From: Roseomonas sp.
Lineage (GTDB): Bacteria > Pseudomonadota > Alphaproteobacteria > Acetobacterales > Acetobacteraceae
Reading direction: 5' to 3'
Length of the DNA: 64,000 nt
Assembly: GCA_020249465.1 (NCBI GenBank)
Contig: JADCFP010000037.1
Location: forward strand, 1 to 64,000
Shown here: positions 41,783 to 51,518 of the stretch, one piece after another
How positions within the stretch are numbered: the first letter of the stretch is position 1
Layout of the letters: the number at the start of each line of letters is the position of its first letter
Program-made: the position numbers and the translations under genes
The notes under the pieces: model-generated
Seen by the model: only the letters and a program-made list of their open reading frames with translations
Databases searched by the model: none
Told to the model about the DNA's origin: nothing

Positions 41783-43000
41783 ATGAATGATGCCGCGACC
41801 AACCGTATTCAGCCACTTGATGGCGTTCGCGTGATTGATGTTTCAAGCTTTCTGGCGGGGCCATTTTGTTCCACGCAGCTTGCCGAATTCGGGGCTGAGG
41901 TCATCAAGCTTGAATTGCCAATCGTGGGCGATCCCTTGCGCAAATTCGGCTCTGTCACCGAATGCGGTGAAACGCTGCCTTGGCTTTCCGAATGCCGGAA
42001 CAAGAAATCCGCAACACTTGATTTGCGCAAGCCCGATGGCGCGGCCTTGCTGAAGCGCATGTGCGCGGAAGCGGATATCCTGGTTGAGAATTTCCAGCCT
42101 GGCACCATGGAAAAATGGGGCCTTGGCTGGGATGTGATGCAGGAAGTCAATCCGCGCCTGATCATGGTGCGCATTTCAGGCTATGGGCAAACCGGTCCCT
42201 ATAGCGGGCGCCCTGGCTTTGGGCGCATTGGCAATGCCTTTGGTGGGCTTTCCTATCTGGCGGGCTATCCTGATCGCCCGCCCGTCACGCCAGGTTCGGC
42301 GACCATTCCGGATTATCTGGCCGGCATGTATGGCGCGATGGGTGCTTTGCTTGCGATGGAAGCGCGGCGCAAAACCGGCAAGGGGCAGATGGTGGATATT
42401 GGCCTTTATGAGCCGATCTTCCGCATTCTTGATGAATTGGCGCCATCCTATCAGTTGAATGGCTATATCCGCGAACGCATGGGACCGGGCACGGTGAATG
42501 TCGTGCCGCATAGCCATTACCCGACGAAGGATGGCCGCTGGATTGCGATTGCCTGCACCTCTGACAAAATCTTCGCGCGCCTTGCGGAAGCCATGGGCGT
42601 GCCGGAATTCGCGGAAGACGGCAAATGGGGCAAGATCCGCCAACGCGAAGCCGCGCGCGCAGAAGTGGACGCCTATGTCGGCAATTGGACCAGCCAATTC
42701 ACGCGTGATGAATTGCTCGCCTTGTGCGAAAAGGCACAAGTACCTTGCGGGCCGGTCTATGCGATTGATGAGATTTTCAAGGACCCGCAATACAAGGCGC
42801 GCGACAACATCCTGATGATGAAGGACCCGCGCGTCGGTGAATTGGCGATCCCCAATCTGGTGCCTCGGCTTTCTGACACGCCCGGCGAAGTGCGCTGGCT
42901 TGGCCCCAGCATGGGCGAACATAATAATGAGGTCTATCGCCAATGGCTCGGCCTTGCCGATGCGGAGATTGAGCGCCTGACCAAAGCGCAAGTCATCTGA
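41783..43000 (+). CDS. CaiB/BaiF family III CoA-transferase
   Basis: The product has 405 residues. GVRVIDVSSFLAGPFCSTQLAEFGAEVIKLE-type N-terminus, SATLDLRKPDG, and the catalytic Asp in TIPDYLAGMYGAMGAL mark a family III CoA-transferase, which moves CoA between carboxylic acids. The start follows AGAGGAAATCCGCC. A CitE-like lyase gene begins 15 bp downstream, so the pair would activate an acid such as citramalate or itaconate and then split the CoA ester. The substrate is inferred from context; the sequence alone does not fix it. Confidence 0.9.
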   Translation: MNDAATNRIQPLDGVRVIDVSSFLAGPFCSTQLAEFGAEVIKLELPIVGDPLRKFGSVTECGETLPWLSECRNKKSATLDLRKPDGAALLKRMCAEADILVENFQPGTMEKWGLGWDVMQEVNPRLIMVRISGYGQTGPYSGRPGFGRIGNAFGGLSYLAGYPDRPPVTPGSATIPDYLAGMYGAMGALLAMEARRKTGKGQMVDIGLYEPIFRILDELAPSYQLNGYIRERMGPGTVNVVPHSHYPTKDGRWIAIACTSDKIFARLAEAMGVPEFAEDGKWGKIRQREAARAEVDAYVGNWTSQFTRDELLALCEKAQVPCGPVYAIDEIFKDPQYKARDNILMMKDPRVGELAIPNLVPRLSDTPGEVRWLGPSMGEHNNEVYRQWLGLADAEIERLTKAQVI

Positions 43001-43015
43001 GTCAGGCAGCGCATC

Positions 43016-43888
43016 ATGCCCGCCTGGCGCATGCGTCGTTCGGTGATGATCACGCCGGGGCATCGGCCAGAACGGCTTGCCAAGGCGGTGGGGCTTGCCG
43101 CGGATAGCCTGATCTTTGATTTGGAAGATGCCGTACCGCCGGCGCGCAAGGCGGAAGCGCGCGCGGTGGTGGCACGCGCTGTCACTGAACTTTCCTTTGG
43201 CCGACGCGAAAAAGCCGTGCGGCTGAATGCCATTGGCTCGGCGGATTTCACAGCCGATATGGCGTCGCTGCCCTGGGGCCAGCTTGATGCGGTGATGTTG
43301 CCGAAGGTGGAGCGGCCAGCGGATTTGCAGCAACTGGATGCTGCCTTGGACGCCGCCGCGCCTGGGCGTGATATCGCCGTGATTGCCACGCTTGAGACAC
43401 CACGCGGCATTTTGAATGCGCTGCAAATTGCCGATGCGTCACCGCGCCTTGCGGCGTTTTTCCTCGGGCCTGGCGATTACACCATGCAAACAGGCGGGCG
43501 CATCACGCCGCGTGTTTTGGAATTTCCGCGCCAAATGCTGGTGGCCGCCGCTGGCGCGGTTGGCGCGCAGGCCCTGGATGCGCCCTATCTTGCCGATCTG
43601 CGTGATGTTGCTGCCACGCGGGAGGATGCGGAAGCGGCGCGCGAATTGGGGTTCACTGGCAAGGTAGTGTTTCACCCGGACCAGATCGCGCCAGTGAATG
43701 ATGCCTTCACCCCAAGCGCTGAGGAAGTGGTGAAGGCCAAGCGCTATATTGCAGCGTTTCAGGAAGCGGCCGCGAAGGGCGAGAACCTCGCTTATGTTGA
43801 TGGCACCTTCATCGCCATGGATCTGGTGCCGAATATGGAACGCATTGTCGCCTTGGCGGAAGCCGCATCAAACGCGGCCTCCGCCTAA
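43016..43888 (+). CDS. HpcH/HpaI-family CoA-ester lyase (CitE-like)
   Basis: The product has 290 residues. SLIFDLEDAVPPARKAEAR carries the metal-binding acidic residues; VMLPKVERPADL, ATLETPRGILNA and FLGPGDYTMQ complete the citrate-lyase-beta type active site. Such enzymes cleave malyl-CoA, citramalyl-CoA or related esters to acetyl-CoA and a keto acid. Coupled to the CoA-transferase, the likely net reaction is splitting of a C5 dicarboxylate such as citramalate to acetyl-CoA and pyruvate. The ribosome site is weak; ATG 43016 is taken as start. Confidence 0.88.
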   Translation: MPAWRMRRSVMITPGHRPERLAKAVGLAADSLIFDLEDAVPPARKAEARAVVARAVTELSFGRREKAVRLNAIGSADFTADMASLPWGQLDAVMLPKVERPADLQQLDAALDAAAPGRDIAVIATLETPRGILNALQIADASPRLAAFFLGPGDYTMQTGGRITPRVLEFPRQMLVAAAGAVGAQALDAPYLADLRDVAATREDAEAARELGFTGKVVFHPDQIAPVNDAFTPSAEEVVKAKRYIAAFQEAAAKGENLAYVDGTFIAMDLVPNMERIVALAEAASNAASA

Positions 43889-43893
43889 GCCGA

Positions 43894-44646
43894 TCAGGAT
43901 GCGAGATAGCCGCCATCCACATGCATTTCTGATCCGGTCATATAGGATGATTCATCCGATGCCAGGAACAGGATGGCGTAGGCGACCTCATCCACCTCAC
44001 CGGTGCGGCCCATGGGCACATGGCCGAGCATTTTCGCGCGGAAGACAGGGTCAGCCGTGGCGCCGCTGGTACGCATGGGTGGCATCAGGCCGGGATGCAC
44101 GGTGTTCAGGCGAATGCCCGAAGCGCCTTCCTGCACGGCAATGGATTTCGTGAGCAAGCGCACCGCTGCCTTTGAGGCATTATAGGCACAATGAATGCGA
44201 TCCTGCCCAACAACGCCTGAGATCGAAGAAAGGTTGATGATGGACCCGCCACCTGATTTCCGCATGGCGGCAACGCCGTGCTTCACCCCCAAAAAAACAC
44301 CGCGTGCATTCACGGCCATAATGCGGTCCCACAGCGCGGTATCGTAAAGGTTGTTGGTATTGCTGCCGGAAATGCCGGCATTATTCACCAGCACATCAAG
44401 CCTGCCATGCGCGGCAAGCACGGCAGCAATGGCGGCTTCCCATTGCGCTTCATCGGCCACATCCAGGTTGATATAGCTGGCGGAACCGCCGGCCTTGGTG
44501 ATTTCCGCGACAACGGCGCGGCCTTCGGCTTCCATCATATCGGCGACCACCACCTTGGCACCTTCGCGCGCCATCAACCGTGCGGTGGCAGCGCCCATGC
44601 CGGATGCGGCACCTGTTACCAGCGCCACCTTGTTTGCAACGCGCAT
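43894..44646 (-). CDS. Short-chain dehydrogenase/reductase
   Basis: The product has 250 residues. The cofactor motif TGAASGMGAATA, NNAGISG, the catalytic Ser in LSSISG and YNASK define a classical SDR, and the aspartate in VVADMM suggests NAD preference. It interconverts an alcohol and ketone on an unknown substrate. It ends 5 bp from the convergent CitE-like gene, so it is not co-transcribed with it. The start ATG 44646 follows GGAGGAAAC. Nothing points to a specific pathway. Confidence 0.92.
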   Translation of the reverse strand: MRVANKVALVTGAASGMGAATARLMAREGAKVVVADMMEAEGRAVVAEITKAGGSASYINLDVADEAQWEAAIAAVLAAHGRLDVLVNNAGISGSNTNNLYDTALWDRIMAVNARGVFLGVKHGVAAMRKSGGGSIINLSSISGVVGQDRIHCAYNASKAAVRLLTKSIAVQEGASGIRLNTVHPGLMPPMRTSGATADPVFRAKMLGHVPMGRTGEVDEVAYAILFLASDESSYMTGSEMHVDGGYLAS

Positions 44647-44707
44647 GATGTTTCCTCCTGTTCCTTGCAGATCAGGAAGCCTTGCAAGCCTTGCGCGTTA
44701 CCGCAAG

Positions 44708-46372
44708 TCAGCCATAGGTCATGGAGGATTCCGCGCCCCGGCTCATGTCGCGCGGGATGGCCTGGCCGGTCAGGGTCAGCGCCAAAGCCTCAGCCACGCG
44801 AATGCCATCCACGCCGGCGCTGAGAATACCACCGGCATAGCCAGCGCCCTCACCTGCAGGAAACAGCCCCGCCGTATTCACGCTTTGAAAATCAAACCCG
44901 CGCGGGATGCGAATGGGGCTGCTCGTGCGGGTTTCAACGCCGGTCATTACCGCATCGGGGCTCGCGAAACCGGGTAATTGCTGATCGAAAGCGAGCAAAG
45001 CTTCGCGCATTGCCTCCACTGCGAAATCAGGCAGACATTGGGCCAAATCGGTAGGCGTCACGCCGGGCTTATAGCTTGGCAGCACATCACCCAGCGTCGT
45101 GCTGGGGCGGCCGGTCAGAAAATCGCCCACAAGCTGCGCGGGCGCGCGGTAATCGCCACCGCCGGCCGCAAAGGCTGCGCTTTCCCAATGGCGTTGATAG
45201 GCGATACCGGAAAGCACATCGCCCGGATAATCTTCGGGCGAAATGCCAACCACCATGCCGGCATTGGCGTTGCGTTCGGCGCGCGAATATTGGCTCATGC
45301 CATTGGTCACGACGCGGCCAGCCTCACTGGTGGCGGCAACCACAGTGCCGCCGGGGCACATGCAAAAACTATAGACGGCGCGGCCATTCTTGGCGTGATG
45401 CACCAGCTTGTAATCAGCGGCCCCCAACAGCGGATTGCCGGCATTGGGCCCGAAACGCGCGCGGTCAATCATGCCTTGCGGGTGTTCGATCCTGACACCA
45501 ATCGAAAAGGGCTTGGCCTGCATGGCAATACCGCGCGCATGCATCATGGCGAAACTGTCCCGCGCACTATGACCAAGGGCGAGGATGGCGTGATCGGCTT
45601 CAATCACCTCGCCATCCGCCAGCACCAGGCCACGCAAGTGGCGCGTACCATCGGCTGCGGTTTCGATGATCAGATCATCCACCCGCGCGCCGAAGCGGTA
45701 TTCTCCGCCCAAGGCTTCGATTTCGGCGCGGATATGTTCCACCATGGACACCAGGCGGAAGGTGCCGATATGCGGCTTGGAGACATAGAGTATCTCCTCA
45801 GGCGCACCGGCCTTCACGAATTCGGCAAGTACTTTGCGGCCGTAATGGCGCGGGTCGCGGATCTGGCTATAGAGCTTGCCGTCAGAAAACGTCCCTGCCC
45901 CGCCTTCACCATATTGCACATTGCTTTCGGGGTTGAGCACGCCACGGCGCCAGAGGCCCCAAGTATCCTTGGTGCGTTCGCGCACCACCTTGCCGCGTTC
46001 CAGGATCAGCGGGCGGAAGCCCATCTGCGCCAACAACAGCGCCGCCATAAAGCCGCAAGGCCCGGTGCCGACCACAACCGGACGGCGCATGCCTTCGGGC
46101 GCGCGGGCGACGAAGCGATAGGCGGTATCCGGCGCGCGCGAAATGCGCTGATCGCCCGCATGGCGCGCGAGTACCGCCGCTTCATCCGCCACGTCGCAAT
46201 CCAGCGTATAGACCAGCATGATCGCCTGGGGCTTGCGCGCATCATAACCGCGGCGAAATACCTGCATCGCCTTCAGCGCCGCATCGGCAATGCCAAGCCG
46301 CGCCAGCACGGCGGCGCGCAAGGCGTCTTCCGGATGGTTCAGCGGCAGGCGCAATTCAGTCAGGCGGATCAT
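44708..46372 (-). CDS. NAD(P)/FAD-dependent oxidoreductase of uncharacterised type
   Basis: The product has 554 residues. The dinucleotide-binding motif lies unusually late, VVVGTGPCGFMAALLLAQMG near residue 101, after an N-terminal ~95-residue domain that resembles the one in a family of conserved FAD proteins of unknown role. ESNVQYGEGGAGTFSDGKLYSQ and ILALGHSARDSFAMM follow. Near the C-terminus GEGAGYAGGILSAGVDGI binds the FAD ribityl part. The start at 46372 gives the family's normal MIRLTELRLPL beginning. The gene is divergent from the sugar kinase. Substrate unknown. Confidence 0.85.
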   Translation of the reverse strand: MIRLTELRLPLNHPEDALRAAVLARLGIADAALKAMQVFRRGYDARKPQAIMLVYTLDCDVADEAAVLARHAGDQRISRAPDTAYRFVARAPEGMRRPVVVGTGPCGFMAALLLAQMGFRPLILERGKVVRERTKDTWGLWRRGVLNPESNVQYGEGGAGTFSDGKLYSQIRDPRHYGRKVLAEFVKAGAPEEILYVSKPHIGTFRLVSMVEHIRAEIEALGGEYRFGARVDDLIIETAADGTRHLRGLVLADGEVIEADHAILALGHSARDSFAMMHARGIAMQAKPFSIGVRIEHPQGMIDRARFGPNAGNPLLGAADYKLVHHAKNGRAVYSFCMCPGGTVVAATSEAGRVVTNGMSQYSRAERNANAGMVVGISPEDYPGDVLSGIAYQRHWESAAFAAGGGDYRAPAQLVGDFLTGRPSTTLGDVLPSYKPGVTPTDLAQCLPDFAVEAMREALLAFDQQLPGFASPDAVMTGVETRTSSPIRIPRGFDFQSVNTAGLFPAGEGAGYAGGILSAGVDGIRVAEALALTLTGQAIPRDMSRGAESSMTYG

Positions 46373-46437
46373 GGGGGTTCTATAGTCCGTCTTGCGCCTT
46401 GCTTGAAATCCTCCCTTGCATCGGTCAAGCATTGGGC

Positions 46438-47361
46438 ATGGCTGATATTCTTTGCCTTGGCGAACCCATGCTGGAATTCAACGCCCAGAAGCCGGGCGAG
46501 GATGGCAGGCGCTATTATCTGGAAGGCCATGGTGGCGATACCTCCAACGCCGCCATCGCCGCCGCGCGTGCGGGGGCATCGGTTGGGATGCTGACCGCGC
46601 TTGGCGAGGATGGGCCAGGCGAAAGCTTCATGCAGCTTTGGGCCGAAGAAGGCGTGGATACCGCGCATGTCATCCGCAACCCTGCCGCGCCGACGGGGAT
46701 TTACTTCGTGACGCATGATGCGCGCGGCCATCATTTCAGTTTTTTCCGCACCGGCAGCGCGGCGTCGCTCTATCGGCCGGAAGACGTGCCGGAAGCGGCC
46801 ATTCGCGGCGCGAAATTCCTTCATCTGTCCGGCATCAGCCAAGCGATTTCGACCAGCGCCTGTGATGCGGGCTTTCGGACCATGGAAATGGCCCGTGCCG
46901 CTGGTGTGCGGATTTCCTATGATACCAATCTCCGCCTCCGGCTTTGGCCGGCATCACGCGCGGCGGCGGTGATCCATGCCGCGATTGCCATGGCGGATAT
47001 CGCGCTGCCATCTTTGGAAGACGCAACCGCGCTGACGGGCCTGGAGAACGCTGATGCCATCTGCGATTTCTATCTGCGGCTTGCCCCAATAGTGGTGCTG
47101 AAATGCGGGGCTGAGGGTGCTATTCTGGCCACGCGCGAAGCCCGCCACCGCCTGCCCGCGCACAAGGTGGTGGCCGTGGATGCAACCGGCGCGGGGGATT
47201 GCTTTGCCGGCAATTTCCTCGCGCGCTTGCTGGCGGGTGATGCGCCGCTGGATGCCGCGCGCTACGCCAATGCCGCCGCAGCACTTTCCACCACGAACTA
47301 CGGTGCGGTGGCGCCCCTGCCCTTGCCGGATGCGGTGCGCGGCTTGATCGGCAGCGGCTAA
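46438..47361 (+). CDS. PfkB-family sugar kinase (KdgK-like)
   Basis: The product has 307 residues. GEPMLEFNAQ at the start, GGDTSNAAIAAARAGASVG, and the C-terminal anion-hole and catalytic motif DATGAGDCFAGNF mark a PfkB carbohydrate kinase. The best known relatives with this pattern are 2-keto-3-deoxygluconate kinases; 2-keto-3-deoxy sugar acids would then feed the Entner-Doudoroff pathway. No KDPG aldolase is adjacent, so the substrate remains a suggestion. The gene is convergent with the M81 metallopeptidase. Confidence 0.88.
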   Translation: MADILCLGEPMLEFNAQKPGEDGRRYYLEGHGGDTSNAAIAAARAGASVGMLTALGEDGPGESFMQLWAEEGVDTAHVIRNPAAPTGIYFVTHDARGHHFSFFRTGSAASLYRPEDVPEAAIRGAKFLHLSGISQAISTSACDAGFRTMEMARAAGVRISYDTNLRLRLWPASRAAAVIHAAIAMADIALPSLEDATALTGLENADAICDFYLRLAPIVVLKCGAEGAILATREARHRLPAHKVVAVDATGAGDCFAGNFLARLLAGDAPLDAARYANAAAALSTTNYGAVAPLPLPDAVRGLIGSG

Positions 47362-47362
47362 A

Positions 47363-48862
47363 TCACCCCCAGGCGCGATTATCACCCGGCCGCAAGCGCA
47401 GCCCAGGGCGCAGATTGGTGAAGGGCAAAATCGCCGGGTCCGCCACGACAGGGCCGGGCGCGGTCACCACAATCACCTCAGACGCAATCGGCTGAAAATG
47501 CGCGCGGAAATGCACGCTGGATTTCACCGCGACAATCGCCTGTTCCGCCGGTTCCACACCGACCTGCCGGAATAATTCCTGATCATGGCCCTGCATCTTG
47601 CGGCTCACCACCACCACGCGCACGCCAGGTGCCACACGGATCAGCGCGGAAGGCCCAAGATCGGCGGGATTGCCCTTGCCCATCGGCCCGCTGAGTGTGA
47701 AGCGTCCATCGGAGAGTTTTTCGACAATCGCTTCCACCCGCAAAGGCACGCCATCGCTTTTGCCACCAAGGTCGATTGTGAGGCGCGCCCCCTCACCCGC
47801 CGCATGGCAGGCAGCCGCCGCTTCGGCATCATTCATCGGTGCCAGCACGGCGCCTTGCGCGTTTTGGCGGATCAATTCCGCGAGCAAACCGGTGGTATCG
47901 CCATGGCCACCACCGCCGGGATTGTCTTGAGTATCGGCCAACACCACCGGCCCCTTGCCGCGACTAGCCATGGCGCGCGCCACGCCTTCAGCCGCGGTTG
48001 CGACACCCAGCGCGAATTCCGGTTCCTTGCTGGCGATAAAAGAGGCGAGCGCTTCCGCCGCCGCGCCGGCTTGATCGAGTGTGTCGGCATAGGCCGCAAT
48101 GGCCATGCCGCAGCCGGGGAAATCGGCATAGGGAAAGCCAAAGCAGAAGCCCAATTCCCAAACGCCTGATGCCGCACCCAGGCGCGTGCGTTCAGCCATG
48201 ACATCAGCCATGGGCGCGACCATGGTGCATTGGCCGGGCAAGGGCGTCCAGAAATCCAAATCGCGAAACAGCTTTGCCGGTTTGCGGGTTTCCTTAATCA
48301 TGCGAAGCAATAGCCGCGTTGCCTGCGCGCCTGCCGGCTTCATATCCACATGCGGATAGGTGCGAAACGGCACCAGCACATCGGAAAGGGCGACCATCTC
48401 GGCGGTTTTATTCGCATGCGGATCAAGGCTGACGGCAATAGGCAAATCCGGCCCCACCACGGCGCGCACGCGGCGCAGCACTTCCGCTTCGGCATCGTCA
48501 AAGCCGACCGCTACCATGGCGCCGTGCAAATCGAGATAGACGCCATCAATCGGGCCGGCTTCCAGCGCATCCGATAGGCTTGCCACCAATAATGCGGCGA
48601 TGCGTTCAAATGCCTCCGCCGTGACAGGCCCGGCCGGATTGGCGAAGCACCAGACCAGGGGCGCCAATTCCACGCCCGCTTCTTCCGCCACCATAATGGC
48701 GCCCGCGATAGGTGCGCTGGTTGGGCGCATGGCCTCAATCAAGCCGGCCGGACGTTGCAGCGGCGGAAAGCCGCCAGGTTTGACGAATTCCTGCCAGCCG
48801 GTCGGCAGCGGCGCGAAGGAATGGCTTTCATGCAAAAAGCCGCCAATGGCGATGCGGGTCAT
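47363..48862 (-). CDS. M81-family metallopeptidase (MlrC/microcystinase C-like)
   Basis: The product has 499 residues. MTRIAIGGFLHESHSFAPLPTG carries the first metal-site His; YLDLHGAMVAVGFDDAEAEVL and DTQDNPGGGGHGDTTGLL are characteristic of the M81/DUF1485 family. MlrC cleaves peptide fragments of microcystin in other bacteria; most homologues, including this, are uncharacterised and probably hydrolyse small peptides or amides. The start at 48862 is fixed by the family's normal beginning. It is the last gene of a minus-strand trio with two M20-type hydrolases (1-bp gap), suggesting one peptide- or amide-catabolic operon. Confidence 0.88.
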   Translation of the reverse strand: MTRIAIGGFLHESHSFAPLPTGWQEFVKPGGFPPLQRPAGLIEAMRPTSAPIAGAIMVAEEAGVELAPLVWCFANPAGPVTAEAFERIAALLVASLSDALEAGPIDGVYLDLHGAMVAVGFDDAEAEVLRRVRAVVGPDLPIAVSLDPHANKTAEMVALSDVLVPFRTYPHVDMKPAGAQATRLLLRMIKETRKPAKLFRDLDFWTPLPGQCTMVAPMADVMAERTRLGAASGVWELGFCFGFPYADFPGCGMAIAAYADTLDQAGAAAEALASFIASKEPEFALGVATAAEGVARAMASRGKGPVVLADTQDNPGGGGHGDTTGLLAELIRQNAQGAVLAPMNDAEAAAACHAAGEGARLTIDLGGKSDGVPLRVEAIVEKLSDGRFTLSGPMGKGNPADLGPSALIRVAPGVRVVVVSRKMQGHDQELFRQVGVEPAEQAIVAVKSSVHFRAHFQPIASEVIVVTAPGPVVADPAILPFTNLRPGLRLRPGDNRAWG

Positions 48863-48863
48863 T

Positions 48864-50123
48864 TTACTTTTCCTTTGCAATACCAGCGGTGGCCAAAACC
48901 GCATCAGCCAAAACGCGCAAGCCCGCTTCGGCCCAGGCGGGCGTGATGCTTTCCGCTTCATTATGGCTGATGCCACCATGGCAGGGGCAGAAAATCATCG
49001 CCGCTGGCACGCGCCGCGCGACATAAACCGCGTCATGCCCGATGCCGGTTGGCATATCCATATGCGGCAAGCCCAGGCGCTGCGCTGCATCACGCACACG
49101 CCCGACCAAGGCATTGTCGAACGGCGTCAAAGGCGATTGCCAGAAATCGGTGATGGTGATGCTCACACCCCGCGCGGCGGATAGTTCCGCAGCCTTGGCG
49201 CGAATCTCCGCCCCCATGCGCGCGAGCAATTCCGGGTCGCCATGGCGCGTATCAATGCTGAACCAGATGCGTGATGGCGCGATATTGCGGCTATCGGGAT
49301 AGACCGTGAGCCGCCCCACTGTTGCGCGGCCCGGTTCGCCCGAAGGGCTGACGGCGCGCAGCGCGATTTCCTCAATCGCGCCAATCAATGGCGCGGCAGC
49401 CATCATGGCATCGCGCCGGCCGGCCATGGGGGAACCGCCATGGGATTCAGCGCCCTCAATGGTCACCTCATACCAGGCTTGCGCCAGGGCATGCGTCACC
49501 ACGCCAATATCCTTGCCGGCGTTTTCCAGCAGCGCGCCCTGTTCGATATGCAATTCGAAATAGGCGGCAAGATCAGCCAGGCCCGCGGGATCAGCATCAC
49601 CGCGCCAACCGATGCGCGCCAGTTCCTCGCCAAACGCCTTACCTTCAGTATCACGCAGGGCGAGCACATCAGCCTCAGCGAAAATCCCCATCGCCGCACC
49701 GCTGCCCATCATGGGGGGCGAAAAGCGGGCGCCTTCCTCATTGGTCCAATTGATCAGCACCAAGGGTGCTTCGGTTTCAATCCCGGCCTCATGCAGCGCA
49801 CGCAGCACTTCCAGCCCGGCCAGCACACCAAGCGGGCCGTCAAACTTGCCGCCCGTTGGTTGCGTATCCAAATGGCTGCCCATCGCGACTGGCTTTCGCG
49901 TGGGATCACGCCCTTCGCGGCGAAGCACCATATTGCCGAGGCGATCAACGCTAAGCGTGCATCCAATCGCCTCCCCCCACCGGCGCAGCAAATGGCGGCC
50001 TTCGGAATCAAGGTCCGTCAGCGTCTGCCGATTGCAACCACCTTTCGGCGTGCCGCCAATCTTCGCGAGTTCCATCAGGCTATCCCAAAGCCTGGCGCCG
50101 GAAAGGGGCAGATTCGTGGTCAT
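48864..50123 (-). CDS. Zn-dependent amidase/carbamoylase (M20 hydantoinase-type)
   Basis: The product has 419 residues. MGSHLDTQPTGGKFDGPLGVLAG, WTNEEGARFSPPMMGSG, FELHIEQGALLENAGKDIGV and AESHGGSPMAGRRDAM mark a member of the N-carbamoyl-L-amino-acid hydrolase, beta-ureidopropionase and allantoate amidohydrolase group. It hydrolyses an N-carbamoyl or ureido bond using two metal ions. The start overlaps the upstream gene's stop (ATGA). It may release an amino acid and ammonia from a product made by the neighbouring hydrolases. The exact substrate is not clear. Confidence 0.9.
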   Translation of the reverse strand: MTTNLPLSGARLWDSLMELAKIGGTPKGGCNRQTLTDLDSEGRHLLRRWGEAIGCTLSVDRLGNMVLRREGRDPTRKPVAMGSHLDTQPTGGKFDGPLGVLAGLEVLRALHEAGIETEAPLVLINWTNEEGARFSPPMMGSGAAMGIFAEADVLALRDTEGKAFGEELARIGWRGDADPAGLADLAAYFELHIEQGALLENAGKDIGVVTHALAQAWYEVTIEGAESHGGSPMAGRRDAMMAAAPLIGAIEEIALRAVSPSGEPGRATVGRLTVYPDSRNIAPSRIWFSIDTRHGDPELLARMGAEIRAKAAELSAARGVSITITDFWQSPLTPFDNALVGRVRDAAQRLGLPHMDMPTGIGHDAVYVARRVPAAMIFCPCHGGISHNEAESITPAWAEAGLRVLADAVLATAGIAKEK

Positions 50124-51415
50124 GATGCTTTCTCCACCCCGCACCATTCCGCCATGGTGAGGGCGATGGTGCGGGTAATGTCATGCATGGATTGCAGGCC
50201 GACGCTTTCATCAATGCCGTGAATATTCTCGGCATCCGGGCCGAAGCAGGCCACCGGCACGCCCTGATGCAGCACGAAATGCCGCCCATCGGTCAGCCCG
50301 GCCGAGGGGTAATCGCGCAGCGCCCCGCCCGAGACATCGGTGAAATGGCGCTTCGCCATGCGCACAATCGGCGCCTGCATGTCAAAGACGCAGGGCTCGG
50401 CCATGAAACCCTTGAATTCCAGCTTGATCTTGGCGCCGCGCAGCTTTTCATCAGCGCCGGCTGCCGCGACCAGGTTTTCGATATCCGCCTTCACCGCAGC
50501 AGCGCTATTGCCCATCATGACACCCACACGAAGGCCAATGCGCGCCCGCGTCGGCACGGATGAATTCCATTCGCCGCCTTCAATCGTGCCGAGGTTCACA
50601 TTCACCGGATGGTTCACACCATGGAAGGAGGCATGGATGTTTTCGGCGCGGTTCATCCGGGCTTCATATTCCTTGAAGTAACCGGCGATGGTGCTGGCCG
50701 CTTCAATGGCATTCAGCCCGGCCTGCATATCGCGCACATGGGCGGGGCGGCCGGACACTGTGACCCAAGCCCAAACCACACCGACCTCTGCGCTATACAT
50801 GGCGGGCAGGCCGGGGCCAGGTTCGGGGATGATCACCGCATCGGTGCGCGGCAAGGCCAGCATCGCGGCCAGCGCGCCATTGCCGGTGCATTCTTCCTCG
50901 ATCACTGAATGCATCTGCACCTGGGCAGCGGGCTGCAAGCCCGCGCGCTTCAAGGCACGAAAGGCCGTTACGTAAGAAATAATGCCGGCCTTCATATCGC
51001 CCGCACCACGGCCATACATGCGGCCATCGCGAATACTGGGCTCATAGGGCGGCGTTTCCCACATATCCGCCGCACCCTCCGGCACCACATCCACATGGCC
51101 TTGCAGGGTCAGGCTTTTCCCCTTGGCTTCGCGCGGGGTGAAGACCGCCACGACATTATCGCGCCCCTCATAGGAAATCAGCGGTGGCGAAAAACCGGGA
51201 TGGCCTTCAAGAGCCGCCGGCACGGTTGGAATGCGCTGAGGCACCAGGCCAAGCCCCTCATAAATCCGCGCCATTTCATTAAGCGCCGAAGCCTCATTGC
51301 CAAGTGTTGAGGGGCAACGCACCAGACGCGTGAGCATGACGATGCTTTCCGCCTGCAGCTCATCCACCGCTTCCAGAATGGCGCGCCGTGCGCCGGGGTC
51401 CAGGGGTTGCGTCAA
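50120..51415 (-). CDS. M20-family ArgE/DapE-like deacylase/peptidase
   Basis: The product has 431 residues. LTLQGHVDVVPEG with the metal-binding His-Asp, GRGAGDMKAGIISYV, MHSVIEEECTGNGALA and the C-terminal DARxxxxxH-like region are typical of the ArgE/DapE/ACY1 group that removes acyl groups from amino acids. It is the first gene of the minus-strand hydrolase trio and overlaps the next gene by 4 bp. Because lysine and arginine genes are not in the operon, a general N-acyl-amino-acid or dipeptide hydrolase is more likely than a biosynthetic ArgE or DapE. Confidence 0.9.
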   Translation of the reverse strand: MTQPLDPGARRAILEAVDELQAESIVMLTRLVRCPSTLGNEASALNEMARIYEGLGLVPQRIPTVPAALEGHPGFSPPLISYEGRDNVVAVFTPREAKGKSLTLQGHVDVVPEGAADMWETPPYEPSIRDGRMYGRGAGDMKAGIISYVTAFRALKRAGLQPAAQVQMHSVIEEECTGNGALAAMLALPRTDAVIIPEPGPGLPAMYSAEVGVVWAWVTVSGRPAHVRDMQAGLNAIEAASTIAGYFKEYEARMNRAENIHASFHGVNHPVNVNLGTIEGGEWNSSVPTRARIGLRVGVMMGNSAAAVKADIENLVAAAGADEKLRGAKIKLEFKGFMAEPCVFDMQAPIVRMAKRHFTDVSGGALRDYPSAGLTDGRHFVLHQGVPVACFGPDAENIHGIDESVGLQSMHDITRTIALTMAEWCGVEKAS

Positions 51416-51518
51416 GTTTCAGTCCTTCCGCGACAATGGCAAGACGCTAGCCAGCCCAGCCAGGGCCAGCAAGCGCGGCGGCTTCGCAGACAGGGCAAAA
51501 CTGGTTAGCCTTTGCTGC

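Noticed and set aside
44978..46594. A 538-codon open frame antisense to the FAD oxidoreductase
   Set aside because: It has no ribosome site or family features, and the opposite strand carries a clear FAD protein; long antisense frames are common in GC-rich DNA with strong third-position bias.
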